NCBI RefSeq assembly: GCF_016862795.1
Contig: NZ_BONQ01000117.1
Span: 1-64,000 of the forward strand
Direction: 5' to 3'
Source of the DNA: Dactylosporangium siamense
Lineage (GTDB): Bacteria > Actinomycetota > Actinomycetes > Mycobacteriales > Micromonosporaceae
Length of the DNA stretch: 64,000 nucleotides
In this document: positions 48,383-56,577 of the stretch, piece by piece
How the letters are laid out: every line of letters starts with the position of its first letter
Position numbering within the stretch: the first letter of the stretch is position 1
Translations under genes and position numbers: made by a program
The notes under the pieces: model-generated
Seen by the model: the letters and a program-made list of their open reading frames with translations, nothing else
What the model was told of the DNA's origin: nothing
Databases searched by the model: none

Positions 48383-48862
48383 TCAGCCGCTGACCTGCCG
48401 TTCCCAGTCCACGGCCGCCGCTTCGAGGGTTCCGGGGTCGAGGTCGAGCGTCACCGGGTAGTCGTAGGTGCGGTCGCGCTCCTCGCCGAGCCACGGCGGC
48501 GCCGCCGCCAGGGAGAACCCGACCGTGACGCGGGGCTGGAGGTGGTCGTGCTCCTCCAGGGTGAACGTGAGGCTCGGCGACGCGAACGCCAGCCGGTCCG
48601 GCAACTCCAGCCTGCCCTTCGCGGCCCGCAGCAGCCAGCCGCCGAGCTCCGCCGCCTCCGCGGCCGTCAGGCACGCGTCACGGAACGTCCACGCCCGCCC
48701 GTCCCCGGCGTCGACGACCCCCTCGACCACCAGCAGCACCGGTTGCGGGGCCGGCACCGGGTCACGTGCCGGGTCGACTGCCGGGTCAAGGGCCGGTTCC
48801 AGTGTCGTGCGGTCGACGACGCGGAGTTCGACGGTGCCGCCGCCCGGTGCTTCCAGCTTCAC
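48383..48862 (-). CDS. hypothetical protein, 159 residues
   Basis: Not recognised. A beta-rich soluble protein: VVDRTTLEPALDPAVDPARDPVPAPQPVLLVVEGVVDAGDGRAWTFRDACLTAAEAAELGGWLLRAAKG, then LTFTLEEHDHLQPRVTVGFSLAAAPPW. The segment EPALDPAVDPARDPVPAP comes from a degenerate 12-15 bp repeat. GTG 48862 is inferred from coding bias and a GAGG upstream. It lies 54 bp before the 48041-48328 gene in the same orientation. Confidence 0.68.
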   Translation of the reverse strand: MKLEAPGGGTVELRVVDRTTLEPALDPAVDPARDPVPAPQPVLLVVEGVVDAGDGRAWTFRDACLTAAEAAELGGWLLRAAKGRLELPDRLAFASPSLTFTLEEHDHLQPRVTVGFSLAAAPPWLGEERDRTYDYPVTLDLDPGTLEAAAVDWERQVSG

Positions 48863-49008
48863 GACCTCAACCTCACGACCTGCATGCAGCCAGCATCGCA
48901 AGCGAGCAGCCCGAGCGCACCGGACGTTCGGCCGGACCGCTGCACTGCTCTCCCTGACTGCCCTCCCTGACTGCACCCCCAGCCGCCGACGGCCGCTACC
49001 GTGGCGGG

Positions 49009-49443
49009 ATGACGACGAGACCGCGGCTGGCGGAACTGCTCGACATGGCGCCGCACCCCGAAGGTGGCTGGTTCCGGGAGACGTGGCGCTCCCCGGTGAC
49101 GTTCGCCCCGGACGGCTACGACGGCCCCCGCAACGCGGCGACCGCGATCTACTTCCTGCTGCACCCGGGCGAGGAGTCGGCCTGGCACGTGGTCCGCTCC
49201 GACGAGCTCTGGTTCTGGCACTCGGGCGGTCCGCTCGCGCTGCGCCTCGGCGGCTCGGGTGACCGCCCCGGCGACGGCCCGACCACGCTGCTGGGTGGCG
49301 ACGTCGCCGCGGGGGAGCGCCCTCAGGTGCTGATCCCCGCCGGTGTGTGGCAGGCCGCGACCCCGACGGGCATCGAACCGGTCCTCGTCAGCTGCGTCGT
49401 CGCCCCCGGCTTCGACTTCGCCGACTTCCGCCTGGCACCCTGA
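49009..49443 (+). CDS. DUF985 cupin-fold protein
   Basis: A 144-residue cupin of the DUF985 family: LAELLDMAPHPEGGWFRETWRS at the start, TAIYFLLHPGEESAWHVVRSDELWFWHSGGPLALRL in the core and IPAGVWQAATPTGIEPVLVSCVVAPGFDFADFRLA at the end. The family adopts a jelly-roll barrel related to sugar epimerases; activity is unknown. A perfect 13-bp hairpin lies 35 bp after the stop. Confidence 0.92.
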   Translation: MTTRPRLAELLDMAPHPEGGWFRETWRSPVTFAPDGYDGPRNAATAIYFLLHPGEESAWHVVRSDELWFWHSGGPLALRLGGSGDRPGDGPTTLLGGDVAAGERPQVLIPAGVWQAATPTGIEPVLVSCVVAPGFDFADFRLAP

Positions 49444-49478
49444 CCGTCGGCGCGCGACGCTGAACGGTCCACGCAGAA

Positions 49479-49517
49479 CGGTCCACATCGGACGATGCTG
49501 CTACCCGATGTGGACCG
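49479..49517. terminator. bidirectional hairpin between convergent genes
   Basis: CGGTCCACATCGG (49479-49491) and CCGATGTGGACCG (49505-49517) pair perfectly around 13 bases. A third partial copy, GATGTGGACCG, follows at 49521-49531. It can serve the cupin gene and the NlpC/P60 gene. Confidence 0.8.
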
Positions 49518-49537
49518 TCTGATGTGGACCGCCTGGG

Positions 49538-50404
49538 TCAGCCGACCCGCCTCGCGAAGCTGAACGCGTAGATCGGCGAGATCTTCACGCCGCCGCGCTC
49601 GGTCGAGGCGTGCACGATCCGCCCGCCGCCGATGTAGATGCCGACGTGGCCCGCCGCCGGGAACACCAGGTCACCGGGGCGCAGCTCACCGCGGCCGACC
49701 GGCCGGCCGACCCCGGCGAGGGCGCCGGTCTGGTGCGGCAGGGAGATCCCGACCCGCCGGTACGCCGCGGCGACCAGCCCCGAGCAGTCGAACCGGTCGG
49801 GCCCGACGGAGCCGTACCCGTACCCCTTGCCGACCTGAGCGAGCGCGAACCCGACCACCCCACCCCCGCCGTCGGCGAACCCACCGCCGTTGCCCCCGGC
49901 GGGCGCCGTGATACCTGGGACACCTGGTGTTGTGATACGCGGTGTGGCGCGTGTCTTGCGTGGTGTCGCGGCGCGTGTGGTCGACGTGCGCTGCCGCCCG
50001 GGCCCGGTCCGGGTCGTGGCCGGCCGCGCCCGGTCGGCCTTCGCCGCCGGTCGGGCCCGCTTCCCGGTCCGTGCGGCGGCCGCCCCCGCGGCGGTCGCCG
50101 ATGTGATCCCCACGCCCTCGGCCTGGTTGCTGCCGGCGCTGCCGGCCGGTTGCGCGGCGCCACCGGGCTGGTTCGCCGCTCCGGCGACCGCCATCCGGGC
50201 CCGCAGCGCGTCCCGGCTCGCGGCCCGTATCTCGCGGAGTTCGGCGCGCTCGTCGACCGTGGTAGTCCGGTGGTACGCGAGCGAATGAACACCCACCGGT
50301 GGTTCGGTCGTGCTGACCCAGGTGCGGTGACCCGTTGTCTCGTGCTCTACGGAACTGTGCGCCGGCGCGCTTCCGGCGACGCTGCACAGCACCACGCACA
50401 GCAT
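49538..50404 (-). CDS. NlpC/P60 cell-wall hydrolase
   Basis: A secreted 288-residue C40-type peptidase that cleaves peptidoglycan stem peptides. A short hydrophobic core (CVVLCSVAGSAPA) acts as signal. Residues 50-150 are helical/disordered and Arg/Thr-rich. The NlpC/P60 domain starts near 175: VGFALAQVGKGYGYGSVGPDRFDCSGLVAAAYRRVG with catalytic Cys, ELRPGDLVFPAAGHVGIYIGGGRIVHAS with His. ATG 50404 has no ribosome site. Upstream the frame stays open and reads a basic RTSLRTS repeat that would make a proper n-region, but no start codon exists there, so the true start is unsure. Confidence 0.85.
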   Translation of the reverse strand: MLCVVLCSVAGSAPAHSSVEHETTGHRTWVSTTEPPVGVHSLAYHRTTTVDERAELREIRAASRDALRARMAVAGAANQPGGAAQPAGSAGSNQAEGVGITSATAAGAAAARTGKRARPAAKADRARPATTRTGPGRQRTSTTRAATPRKTRATPRITTPGVPGITAPAGGNGGGFADGGGGVVGFALAQVGKGYGYGSVGPDRFDCSGLVAAAYRRVGISLPHQTGALAGVGRPVGRGELRPGDLVFPAAGHVGIYIGGGRIVHASTERGGVKISPIYAFSFARRVG

Positions 50405-50428
50405 GGTGCCGACACCACTGCGCAGATT

Positions 50429-50512
50429 GGTCCGGAGGCTGGTCCGGAAGCTGGTCCGGAGACTGGTCCGAAGGCCGGTCCGGAAGCTGGTCCGGAAGCT
50501 GGTCCGGACGTG
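50429..50512. repeat. 12-bp array, 7 copies, upstream of the NlpC/P60 gene
   Basis: Seven 12-bp units of GGTCCGGAAGCT type. On the minus strand, in frame with the downstream gene, they read RTSF/RTSL. Confidence 0.93.
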
Positions 50513-50856
50513 GCTACTGCCGTTGACGCTCGATGTGTTCGCCGTGATGACGCTGCGGCGGACCGCCGCGCCGGGACGGCGTAATGGATGTGTGGACAGT
50601 GCGACTCCCCGCTAGGCCCGGGGCTCTCCTGCGCTCTCCGGTGACCCCGCCGCGTCAGGCACGTCGCACGTGCGCTGCCACGGTCTGGGCCGCGCCTTCC
50701 GGACGGTGAACCGCCGGGCCGCGCATGCCGGAAACCCGGGCAATGATGGTGGCCAGTGCCACATTCCCACAGTTTCCCGAGGAGTCCGGCTTTTTGCGCA
50801 AATTGCCATAGGCGCGGACTTTTCCGTCCAGACCGGCCGGGAAACGCGTGGATCGA
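50513..50856. other. gene-free upstream region
   Basis: No gene is supported. An inverted CCCCG...CCGGGG element near 50607-50623 and an AT-richer patch near 50790-50815 (CTTTTTGCGCAAATTGCC) could be promoter elements of the cell-wall hydrolase. I searched by eye for a ydaO-type riboswitch, expected before such genes, and did not find its conserved core. Confidence 0.45.
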
Positions 50857-51423
50857 TCAACCAGAGACTGGCAGCTCCGCGTCGGACACGTCCGCGACCG
50901 TTGCCCGCAGCACCCCGACGGCCGCAGCGGCGTCGACGGCGAGCGCGACGCCGTGCCGCCCGCCGCCGAGCGTGATCTCCCGTCCGAGGATCCGTTCGTC
51001 GGCGATCACCGGCCACGCCGTCGTCGAGCCGAACGGGGTGATCGTCCCGCGCTCGTACCCGGTCGCGTCGCGGGCGGTCGCCGCGTCCGGCATCGACAGC
51101 CGGTTGACCCCGAGGAGCCCGCGCAGCTTCGGCCAGGAGATGACCCGGTCGCCGGGCACGAGCACGAACCGGTAGTCCCCGTCGCCGACCCGCACCACGA
51201 TCGTCTTGACGACGTCGGGGACCGCCACCCCTCGCGCCACCGCGGCCTCGGCGAGGCTGCGGACCGGTCCGTGCTCGACGACCCGGAACGCGATCCCACT
51301 GTCCTCGACCGCCGCGACCGCCGGATTCCCGGCCCCAGCAGTCCCAGCAGGCCCAGCAGGCCCAGCAGTCCCAGCAGTCCCAGCAGGGTCCGGCGTCGAC
51401 TCCGGACCGGAATTCGAGGACAC
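50857..51423 (-). CDS. YbaK/aminoacyl-tRNA deacylase-domain protein
   Basis: A 188-residue protein of the YbaK/ProX editing family, which hydrolyses mischarged tRNAs such as Cys-tRNA(Pro). AVEDSGIAFRVVEHGPVRSLAEAAVARGVAVPDVVKTIVVRVGDGDYRFVLVPGDRVISWPKLRGLLGVNRLSMPDAATARDATGYERGTITPFG matches the fold, including the catalytic-type Lys in VVKTIVV and the GxxPFG loop. Residues 10-33 are TAGTAGPAGPAGTAG repeats from a 9-bp array. Start GTG 51423. Confidence 0.9.
   Translation of the reverse strand: MSSNSGPESTPDPAGTAGTAGPAGPAGTAGAGNPAVAAVEDSGIAFRVVEHGPVRSLAEAAVARGVAVPDVVKTIVVRVGDGDYRFVLVPGDRVISWPKLRGLLGVNRLSMPDAATARDATGYERGTITPFGSTTAWPVIADERILGREITLGGGRHGVALAVDAAAAVGVLRATVADVSDAELPVSG
51335..51396. 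repeat. in-frame 9-bp array at the YbaK N-terminus
   Basis: About seven units of AGCAGGCCC/AGCAGTCCC code AGT/AGP tripeptides. Confidence 0.88.
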
Positions 51424-51480
51424 AGGCACTCCGTTTCGTCGGTGTCCGCCACGGTACGCCCACCGCCGCACCCGCCCAGA

Positions 51481-51540
51481 CCAGCCCGACGAGCCAGACC
51501 AGCCCGACGAGCCAGACCAGCCCGACGAGCCAGACCAGCC
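51481..51540. repeat. 18-bp array, 3.3 copies
   Basis: Units of CCAGCCCGACGAGCCAGA repeat exactly between the YbaK-like gene and the stop of the LLM gene at 51541. Confidence 0.94.
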
Positions 51541-52524
51541 TTATGCGACGAGCGGCCGCACCCGCTCCGCCACGAACCGCATGAACCCCTCGGGGTCCGG
51601 GTCGTCCGGGGTCGGCTGGAGGACCACGGTGTCCGCGCCCGCGTCCGCCCACCGGCTGACCGCGTCGGCGACGGCGTGCGCGTCCCCGACCACCGACACG
51701 TCCTGCCCGTCGCGATACCCCCAGCGGACCCGTTCCGCCGCCATCCGCTCGGCGGCGCCGTCACCGGTCGCGGCGTGCAGGTACACGATGACCGGATGCG
51801 GTGCGCTCCGCCCGGCTGCCTGCCGTCCTTCGTCGATGAGCCGCCGCGCCGCCCTGACCGTGTCGACGTCGGTGCCACCGCTCAGGATCGTCCCGTCGGC
51901 GACCTCCCCGGCGAGCCGCAACGTCTTCGGCCCACCGGCCCCGACCAGCACCCCCGGGTTCAGCACCGCACCGTCCACCCCAGCCTCGCCACCACCCCCG
52001 GCAGCTCCAGCAGACCCGGCAGCTCCGGCAGACCCAGCAGACCCGGCAGCCCGGGCAGCGCTGACAGACGCCTCCGTCGGCGGCCAGTCGAGCGCCACCC
52101 CGTCGAGCCGCACGTACCTGCCCTGGACGCTGAGCCGCTCCCCGGCCAGCAGCGCCCGCAACGCCGTCACGTATTCGCGCAGCAGCGTGACCGGCGACTC
52201 GGCCCGCGCTCCGACCTGCCCCATCCAGTCCTGCACCCCGTGCCCCACCCCGATGAGCGCCCGCCCCGGGAACAGCCGGAACAGCGTCGCCAGCTCCATC
52301 CCCGTCAACGCCGCGTTGCGCAGCGGGACGGGCAGCAGCCCAACCCCCACCCGCAGCCGCTCCGACCACGCGAGCGCGGCCGCCGCGGTCGCCACCCCGC
52401 TCTCGAGGAAACAGTCCTCCCACAGCCACAGCTCTTCCAGCCCGCTCTCGTCAGCGGCGCGGACCACGGCGCGCAGCCGCTCGGGTGGCAGCTGCGGCAC
52501 GAACACGGCACCCAGAGTCGTCAT
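51541..52524 (-). CDS. LLM-class flavin/F420-dependent oxidoreductase
   Basis: A 327-residue TIM-barrel luciferase-like oxidoreductase. LGAVFVPQLPPERLRAVVRAADESGLEELWLWEDCFLESG, LRVGVGLLPVPLRNAALTGMELATLFRLFPGRALIGVGHGVQDWMGQVG and VLVGAGGPKTLRLAGEVADGTILSGG follow the family; the GVGHG turn is typical of F420-using members. A 9-bp array codes an AGSAGSAGAAG loop near residues 157-176. The substrate is unknown. Confidence 0.92.
   Translation of the reverse strand: MTTLGAVFVPQLPPERLRAVVRAADESGLEELWLWEDCFLESGVATAAAALAWSERLRVGVGLLPVPLRNAALTGMELATLFRLFPGRALIGVGHGVQDWMGQVGARAESPVTLLREYVTALRALLAGERLSVQGRYVRLDGVALDWPPTEASVSAARAAGSAGSAGAAGSAGAAGGGGEAGVDGAVLNPGVLVGAGGPKTLRLAGEVADGTILSGGTDVDTVRAARRLIDEGRQAAGRSAPHPVIVYLHAATGDGAAERMAAERVRWGYRDGQDVSVVGDAHAVADAVSRWADAGADTVVLQPTPDDPDPEGFMRFVAERVRPLVA
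51993..52065. repeat. in-frame 9-bp array in the LLM gene
   Basis: Units such as GCAGACCCG and GCAGCTCCG, with variants, code SAG/AAG tripeptides. Confidence 0.8.
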
Positions 52525-52580
52525 CCCGCCATGCTGCCAGCCGCATGATCGAAACGACCACCCGTCATCCCGAAACGCCC

Positions 52581-52652
52581 CGCAGCCGGCCCCGCAGCCG
52601 GCCCCGCAGCCGGCCCCGCAGCCGGCCCCGCAGCCGGCCCCGCAGCCGGCCT
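52581..52652. repeat. 12-bp tandem array, 6 copies
   Basis: Six copies of CGCAGCCGGCCC (the last ends CT) lie between the LLM start and the GH13 stop at 52658, only 5 bp away. Confidence 0.96.
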
Positions 52653-52657
52653 CGCAG

Positions 52658-54451
52658 TCAGCCCGCAGCCTCGTACATCACGAACCCCGCCGCGGGCACC
52701 GTGAGCAGCACCGCCTTGCCGTTGCGCGCCTCCACGGGCACCGTGCCACCGACGACACCGGCATCTGTGGAGTACCGGCAGGTCAGCGTCGAGCCCTCCG
52801 CGTGCAGGCCGTCGTCGACCGTCACCCACGCGGTCCGCGCCTCGAACGGGTCGGTGTTGACCGCGAGCACCACCTCATGGTCGGCGAAGATCCGCGACCA
52901 CGGCACCACCGACCGCAGCGCCCCGGGGAAGCCGGCTCCGAGCAGCCGCGGCAGCCCGAACCCGACCCCGTCACCGGAGATCTCCCGCAGGTACTGCCGT
53001 CCCCGCCGCAACGCCGGGACCCGGCGGCGCAGGGCGAGGATCTTGGCCAGTTCCACGTACACCGGGTGGGTCTCGTCGAAGGCGTGCCGGCCGCGGCTGC
53101 GGAACGGCCCGAAGGACCCGCCGAACATCGCCTCCCGGATGTACCGGTCGTTGCCGCCCCGGCCGTCGAACAGCTGCTCGCTGCCGTAGTAGACGCACGG
53201 GATGCCGAGGGTCGTCGCGTTGAGCGCGAGCGCCGCGAGCGCCAGCCGCCGGCCCAGGTCGTCGGCGGCGAAGCGCGCCTTCGACGGTCCCTTGCGCACC
53301 TGGTCGTGGTCGTCGTACCCGGTGACGACCCGGTCCCGGAACCACGCGTGCGAGTCGACGCCGACCTGCAGCGAGTTGCGGAACAGCGCGAAGTACTCCG
53401 CCGGGTCCCGAGCGCCCTTGACCGTCCACTCGAGGCGGTCCTGCACGTCGGCGAGGCCGAGCGCGGCGTCCATCCCGGTCGACTGCAGGGTCCGCACCGC
53501 GAACGCGCGGTCGCCGGTGATCTCGGCGATGAGGGCGAAGCGTTCCTTGCCGATCGACTGCGCGAACTCGTGGATCGCCGAGGCGAAGTACCGGGCCGCG
53601 CCCTGGTCCATGTGCTTGACGGTGTCGACCCGGAACCCGTCGAGGTCGGCGTACGCGATCCAGTACTGATACGCCCGGGTCAACGCGATCAGCGCCGGCG
53701 ACGGCCGGTACCCGTCGGGGTCGCCGGATCCCAGGTGGATGTCCTTCAGCTCGTCGAAGTCGCCCTCCACGTATTCCGGGAACCGGTCCCAGTCCACGAT
53801 GCGCCCCTTGCCGGTGAAGGTGCCGGGCCGCTGCAGCTCCAGCGGCCACACCCCGTCGGGACGCAGACCGCGCACCGGGTACGGCTGCCCGGTCCACAGC
53901 GGCACCACGTCGGGTTCGTACGCGAACACGTCGCCGGCGTGGTTGAGCACGATGTCGAGGACGACCCGGATCCCGAGCCGGTGCGCCTCGGCGACCAGGT
54001 CGCGCAGGTCCTCGCCGGTGCCGAAGTGCGGGTCGACGGCGAGGAAGTCGTAGGTGCCGTAGCCGTGGTACGTGCCGGCGCCCGGCACCTGGCGCAGGAT
54101 CGGGCTGACCCAGACGGCGGTGACGCCGAGCCGGCGCAGGTAGCCGAGCTTGGTCCGCAGCCCGGCGAGGGTCCCGCCGACCCATCCGCCCCCGGCCGCC
54201 CGCCACGCCGCCGCCGACTCCTCGCCGGCGACCGGCGGCACCGCGTTGCCGTGGTCGGCGGCGCCCAGCAACGGGGTGCCGCCGGTCGCCCGCGAGCCCG
54301 CGTTGTCGAGGTAGCCGTCCTCCTGCCCGTCGGAGAACCGGTCGACGAGCAGGAAGTACAGCACCTCGTCCTCCCGCGCCGCCGGCGACGGGTGGAAGAC
54401 CCGGTCGGTCAGCGCACGGAAGTCGATGTCCAGGACGCTTCTCGGCTCCAT
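52658..54451 (-). CDS. GH13 alpha-amylase-family glycosidase
   Basis: A 597-residue glycoside hydrolase acting on alpha-glucans or maltodextrins, without a signal peptide and so cytoplasmic. GH13 conserved regions are all present: I DIVLNHAGD (166-174), II DGFRVDTVKH (271-280, nucleophile Asp276), III AEITGD (acid/base Glu310), IV YDDHDQ (379-384, Asp383). The N-terminal EDEVLYFLLVDRFSDGQ and the C-terminal beta domain (ADHEVVLAVNTDPFEARTAWVTVDD) are normal. It may belong to glycogen or trehalose metabolism, but neighbours do not show which. Confidence 0.95.
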   Translation of the reverse strand: MEPRSVLDIDFRALTDRVFHPSPAAREDEVLYFLLVDRFSDGQEDGYLDNAGSRATGGTPLLGAADHGNAVPPVAGEESAAAWRAAGGGWVGGTLAGLRTKLGYLRRLGVTAVWVSPILRQVPGAGTYHGYGTYDFLAVDPHFGTGEDLRDLVAEAHRLGIRVVLDIVLNHAGDVFAYEPDVVPLWTGQPYPVRGLRPDGVWPLELQRPGTFTGKGRIVDWDRFPEYVEGDFDELKDIHLGSGDPDGYRPSPALIALTRAYQYWIAYADLDGFRVDTVKHMDQGAARYFASAIHEFAQSIGKERFALIAEITGDRAFAVRTLQSTGMDAALGLADVQDRLEWTVKGARDPAEYFALFRNSLQVGVDSHAWFRDRVVTGYDDHDQVRKGPSKARFAADDLGRRLALAALALNATTLGIPCVYYGSEQLFDGRGGNDRYIREAMFGGSFGPFRSRGRHAFDETHPVYVELAKILALRRRVPALRRGRQYLREISGDGVGFGLPRLLGAGFPGALRSVVPWSRIFADHEVVLAVNTDPFEARTAWVTVDDGLHAEGSTLTCRYSTDAGVVGGTVPVEARNGKAVLLTVPAAGFVMYEAAG

Positions 54452-54463
54452 CGGACCACCGTC

Positions 54464-55009
54464 TCACGCCGCCAGCTGTTTGAGGATCGCCTTCACCCGG
54501 GTGGCCCGGCCGGCCGCCGTGCGCAGCTTCAACAGGTTCAGGATCAGCAGGTACCGCTCGGTGCCCGGCAGCGCGTCGAACGCCGCCCGGGCCCGGCCGT
54601 CGGCGGCCAGGGCCTCGGCCAGGTCGGGCGGGACGGTGGCGTTGCGCTGCGACGGGTACGCCGCCGCCCACCGCCCGTCCGCCTGGGCCTTCGCGACCTC
54701 GGCCAGGCCCGCGGGCCGCATCCGGCCGGCCGCGGTCAGCGCCTCGACCTTCGCCACGTTGACCTGCGACCAGGTGCTGCGGGGGCGGCGCGGCACGTAC
54801 CGCTGCAGGAAATGACGATCGTCGAACCCCTTGCGCTGCCCGTCGATCCACCCGAAGCACAGGGCCACGTCCAGCGCCTCCTCCACTGAGAGGCTGGCGA
54901 CGCCGCTGCCCTTCTTGCCGACGAGGATCCATATTTCGGGGGATTCGCCATGGTACGAGGTGAGCCACGCCTCGAACGCGGCCGTGTCGGCGAACAGGAC
55001 CGGTTCCAT
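54464..55009 (-). CDS. YdeI/OmpD-associated family protein
   Basis: A 181-residue protein of the bacteriocin-protection YdeI/OmpD-associated family: EPVLFADTAAFEAWLTSYHGESPEIWILVGKKGSGVASLSVEEALDVALCFGWIDGQRKGFDDRHFLQRYVPRRPRSTWSQVNVAKVEALTAAGRMRPAGLAEVAKAQADGRW. The role is unclear. The ATG at 55009 shares a base with the VOC stop (TGATG), and both are divergent from the WYL regulator across an inverted repeat, which suggests joint control. Confidence 0.92.
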   Translation of the reverse strand: MEPVLFADTAAFEAWLTSYHGESPEIWILVGKKGSGVASLSVEEALDVALCFGWIDGQRKGFDDRHFLQRYVPRRPRSTWSQVNVAKVEALTAAGRMRPAGLAEVAKAQADGRWAAAYPSQRNATVPPDLAEALAADGRARAAFDALPGTERYLLILNLLKLRTAAGRATRVKAILKQLAA

Positions 55010-55455
55010 CAAGCGTTCACGATCTCCAGGTAGTGGGCTTTCAGGTAGTGAGCGTTGTGCATGATGCCGACGATGTTGCCGAACGGGTCGGTGACCGCGG
55101 CCGTCACGAAGCCGTGCCCGCGCTCGGTGATCGGCTGCAACGGTGTCGCACCCATCGAGGTGAGCCGCTCCAGGGTGCCTTCGAGGTCGTCGACGTGCCA
55201 GTACATGAAGGCGCCGGCGGGAGCGACCGAGACGTCGTGCGGCGCGTACCGGCTGTCGACGATGCCGATCTCGTCCTGGTGGTCGCCGATGCGGAACTCG
55301 GTGTAGCCGGGCCGTTCGAAGTAGGGCTCGATCCCGAACAGTTCCGCGTACCACCGCGTGGCGGCGGCGTGGTCGGCGGCGAAGAAGCTGAGGGTGGCGA
55401 AACCGCGGAAGCCGCTGGTGGCTCTGCCGGTGTTGTTGCCAGTGTCGTTGCTCAT
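55009..55455 (-). CDS. VOC-family protein
   Basis: A 148-residue glyoxalase-fold protein: FRGFATLSFFAADHAAATRWYAELFGIEPYFERPGYTEFRIGDHQDEIGIVDSRYAP, then FMYWHVDDLEGTLERLTSMGATPLQPITERGHGFVTAAVTDPFGNIVGIMHN. Its end HYLKAHYLEIVNA contains a small duplication. It is translationally coupled to the YdeI-like gene and starts 20 bp from a 9-bp inverted repeat shared with the WYL regulator. This VOC/WYL pairing is common in actinobacteria. Confidence 0.92.
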   Translation of the reverse strand: MSNDTGNNTGRATSGFRGFATLSFFAADHAAATRWYAELFGIEPYFERPGYTEFRIGDHQDEIGIVDSRYAPHDVSVAPAGAFMYWHVDDLEGTLERLTSMGATPLQPITERGHGFVTAAVTDPFGNIVGIMHNAHYLKAHYLEIVNA

Positions 55456-55474
55456 GGGTACGACGCTATCGGCC

Positions 55475-55499
55475 ATTGCGGAAAGCTACGTTCCGCAAT
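55475..55499. promoter_or_regulatory. inverted repeat between VOC operon and WYL regulator
   Basis: ATTGCGGAA (55475-55483) and TTCCGCAAT (55491-55499) are perfect arms around 7 bp. The site is 20 bp from each gene start and probably binds the WYL regulator to control both directions. Confidence 0.82.
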
Positions 55500-55518
55500 A
55501 CCTGGCAGACTTCGAGCA

Positions 55519-56577
55519 ATGTTGGAGACCTCGGCGCGGCTGCTGCGGCTGCTGTCGTTGCTGCAGAGCCGCCGCGACTGGTCCGGCACCGCCCTCGCCG
55601 ACCGGCTCGCCGTCACCACCCGGACCGTCCGCAACGACATCGAGCGGCTGCGCAGCCTCGGGTACCACATCGACTCCAGCACCGGCCCGACCGGCGGCTA
55701 CCGCCTCGGCGCGGGGGCCGCGACACCGCCGCTGCTGCTGGACGACGAGGAGGCGGTCGCGGTCGCCGTGGGCCTGCGCGCGGCGGCCGCCGGGTCCGTC
55801 ACGGGCCTGGAGGATCCCGCGCTGCGGGCGCTGATCAAACTGGAGCAGACCCTCCCGCCCCGGCTGCGCCACCGCGTCGACGCGCTGCGCTCGGCGACGG
55901 TCTCGGCGGCCGGGGGAGGCCCGACGGTCGACGCGGCGCTGCTGACCGCCCTCGCCGCGGCGACCCGGGACCACGAGCGGATCACCTTCGACTACAAGGA
56001 CCGGCGCCGCCTGGCCGAGCCGCACCGCCTCGTCTACACGGGCCGGCGCTGGTACCTGCTCGCCTGGGACGTGGACCGCGGCGACTGGCGCACGTTCCGC
56101 GCCGACCTCGTGGTGCTGCGCGAATCACCGGGCGGGCCACGGCGGTTCGCGCCCCGCGAGCCACCCGGCGGCGACGCCGTCGCGCACGTGCTGCGGGGGG
56201 TCGCGTCGACGGCGTGGCGGGTGCCGGCCCGCATCCGGTTGCACGCGCCGATCGCGGACGTGACGGCCCGGCTGGCGTCGACGGCCGGGTTGCTCACCCC
56301 GACCGGCGACGCCACCTGCGAGTTGGAGACCGGCGCCGACAAGCTCATCGACCTGGCAGGATTCCTGGGCTCGATCGGGTTCGCCTTCACCGTCCTGGAC
56401 CCGCCCGAACTCCGCGACCTGCTCCGCGACCTGGCGGCCCGGTACCAGGCCGCCGTTTCGGGAGGCACCGTTTCGGGAGGCACCGTTTCGGGAGGCACCG
56501 TTTCGGGAGGCACCGTCTCGGGAGATGCAACCGCCGGCTCAGGCGCGGATCAGGCCGGCACCCGCACGATCGAGTAG
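55519..56577 (+). CDS. WYL-domain transcriptional regulator (YafY-like)
   Basis: A 352-residue regulator. An HTH_11 helix-turn-helix starts the protein (TSARLLRLLSLLQSRRDWSGTALADRLAVTTRTVRNDIERLRSLGYHIDSSTGPTGGYRLG). A WYL domain follows (ITFDYKDRRRLAEPHRLVYTGRRWYLLAWDVDRGDWRTFRADLV). The C-terminus carries four to five VSGGT repeats from a 15-bp array before a short end. A perfect inverted repeat lies between this gene and the divergent VOC-YdeI pair. The last 28 bp overlap the end of the convergent SMP-30-like gene. Confidence 0.94.
   Translation: MLETSARLLRLLSLLQSRRDWSGTALADRLAVTTRTVRNDIERLRSLGYHIDSSTGPTGGYRLGAGAATPPLLLDDEEAVAVAVGLRAAAAGSVTGLEDPALRALIKLEQTLPPRLRHRVDALRSATVSAAGGGPTVDAALLTALAAATRDHERITFDYKDRRRLAEPHRLVYTGRRWYLLAWDVDRGDWRTFRADLVVLRESPGGPRRFAPREPPGGDAVAHVLRGVASTAWRVPARIRLHAPIADVTARLASTAGLLTPTGDATCELETGADKLIDLAGFLGSIGFAFTVLDPPELRDLLRDLAARYQAAVSGGTVSGGTVSGGTVSGGTVSGDATAGSGADQAGTRTIE
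56455..56529. repeat. in-frame 15-bp array at the WYL C-terminus
   Basis: Four exact copies of GTTTCGGGAGGCACC and a diverged fifth code VSGGT pentapeptides. It ends 21 bp before the stop of the overlapping convergent gene. Confidence 0.96.

Noticed and set aside
50513-50856. ydaO-type (c-di-AMP) riboswitch before the NlpC/P60 gene
   Set aside because: Expected by gene context, but I could not find the conserved core on the minus strand. A covariance-model search (RF00379) would settle it.
51456-51652. Open frame with WLVGLV repeats over the 18-bp array
   Set aside because: It is produced by the array between two recognised genes and resembles a membrane segment only by chance.
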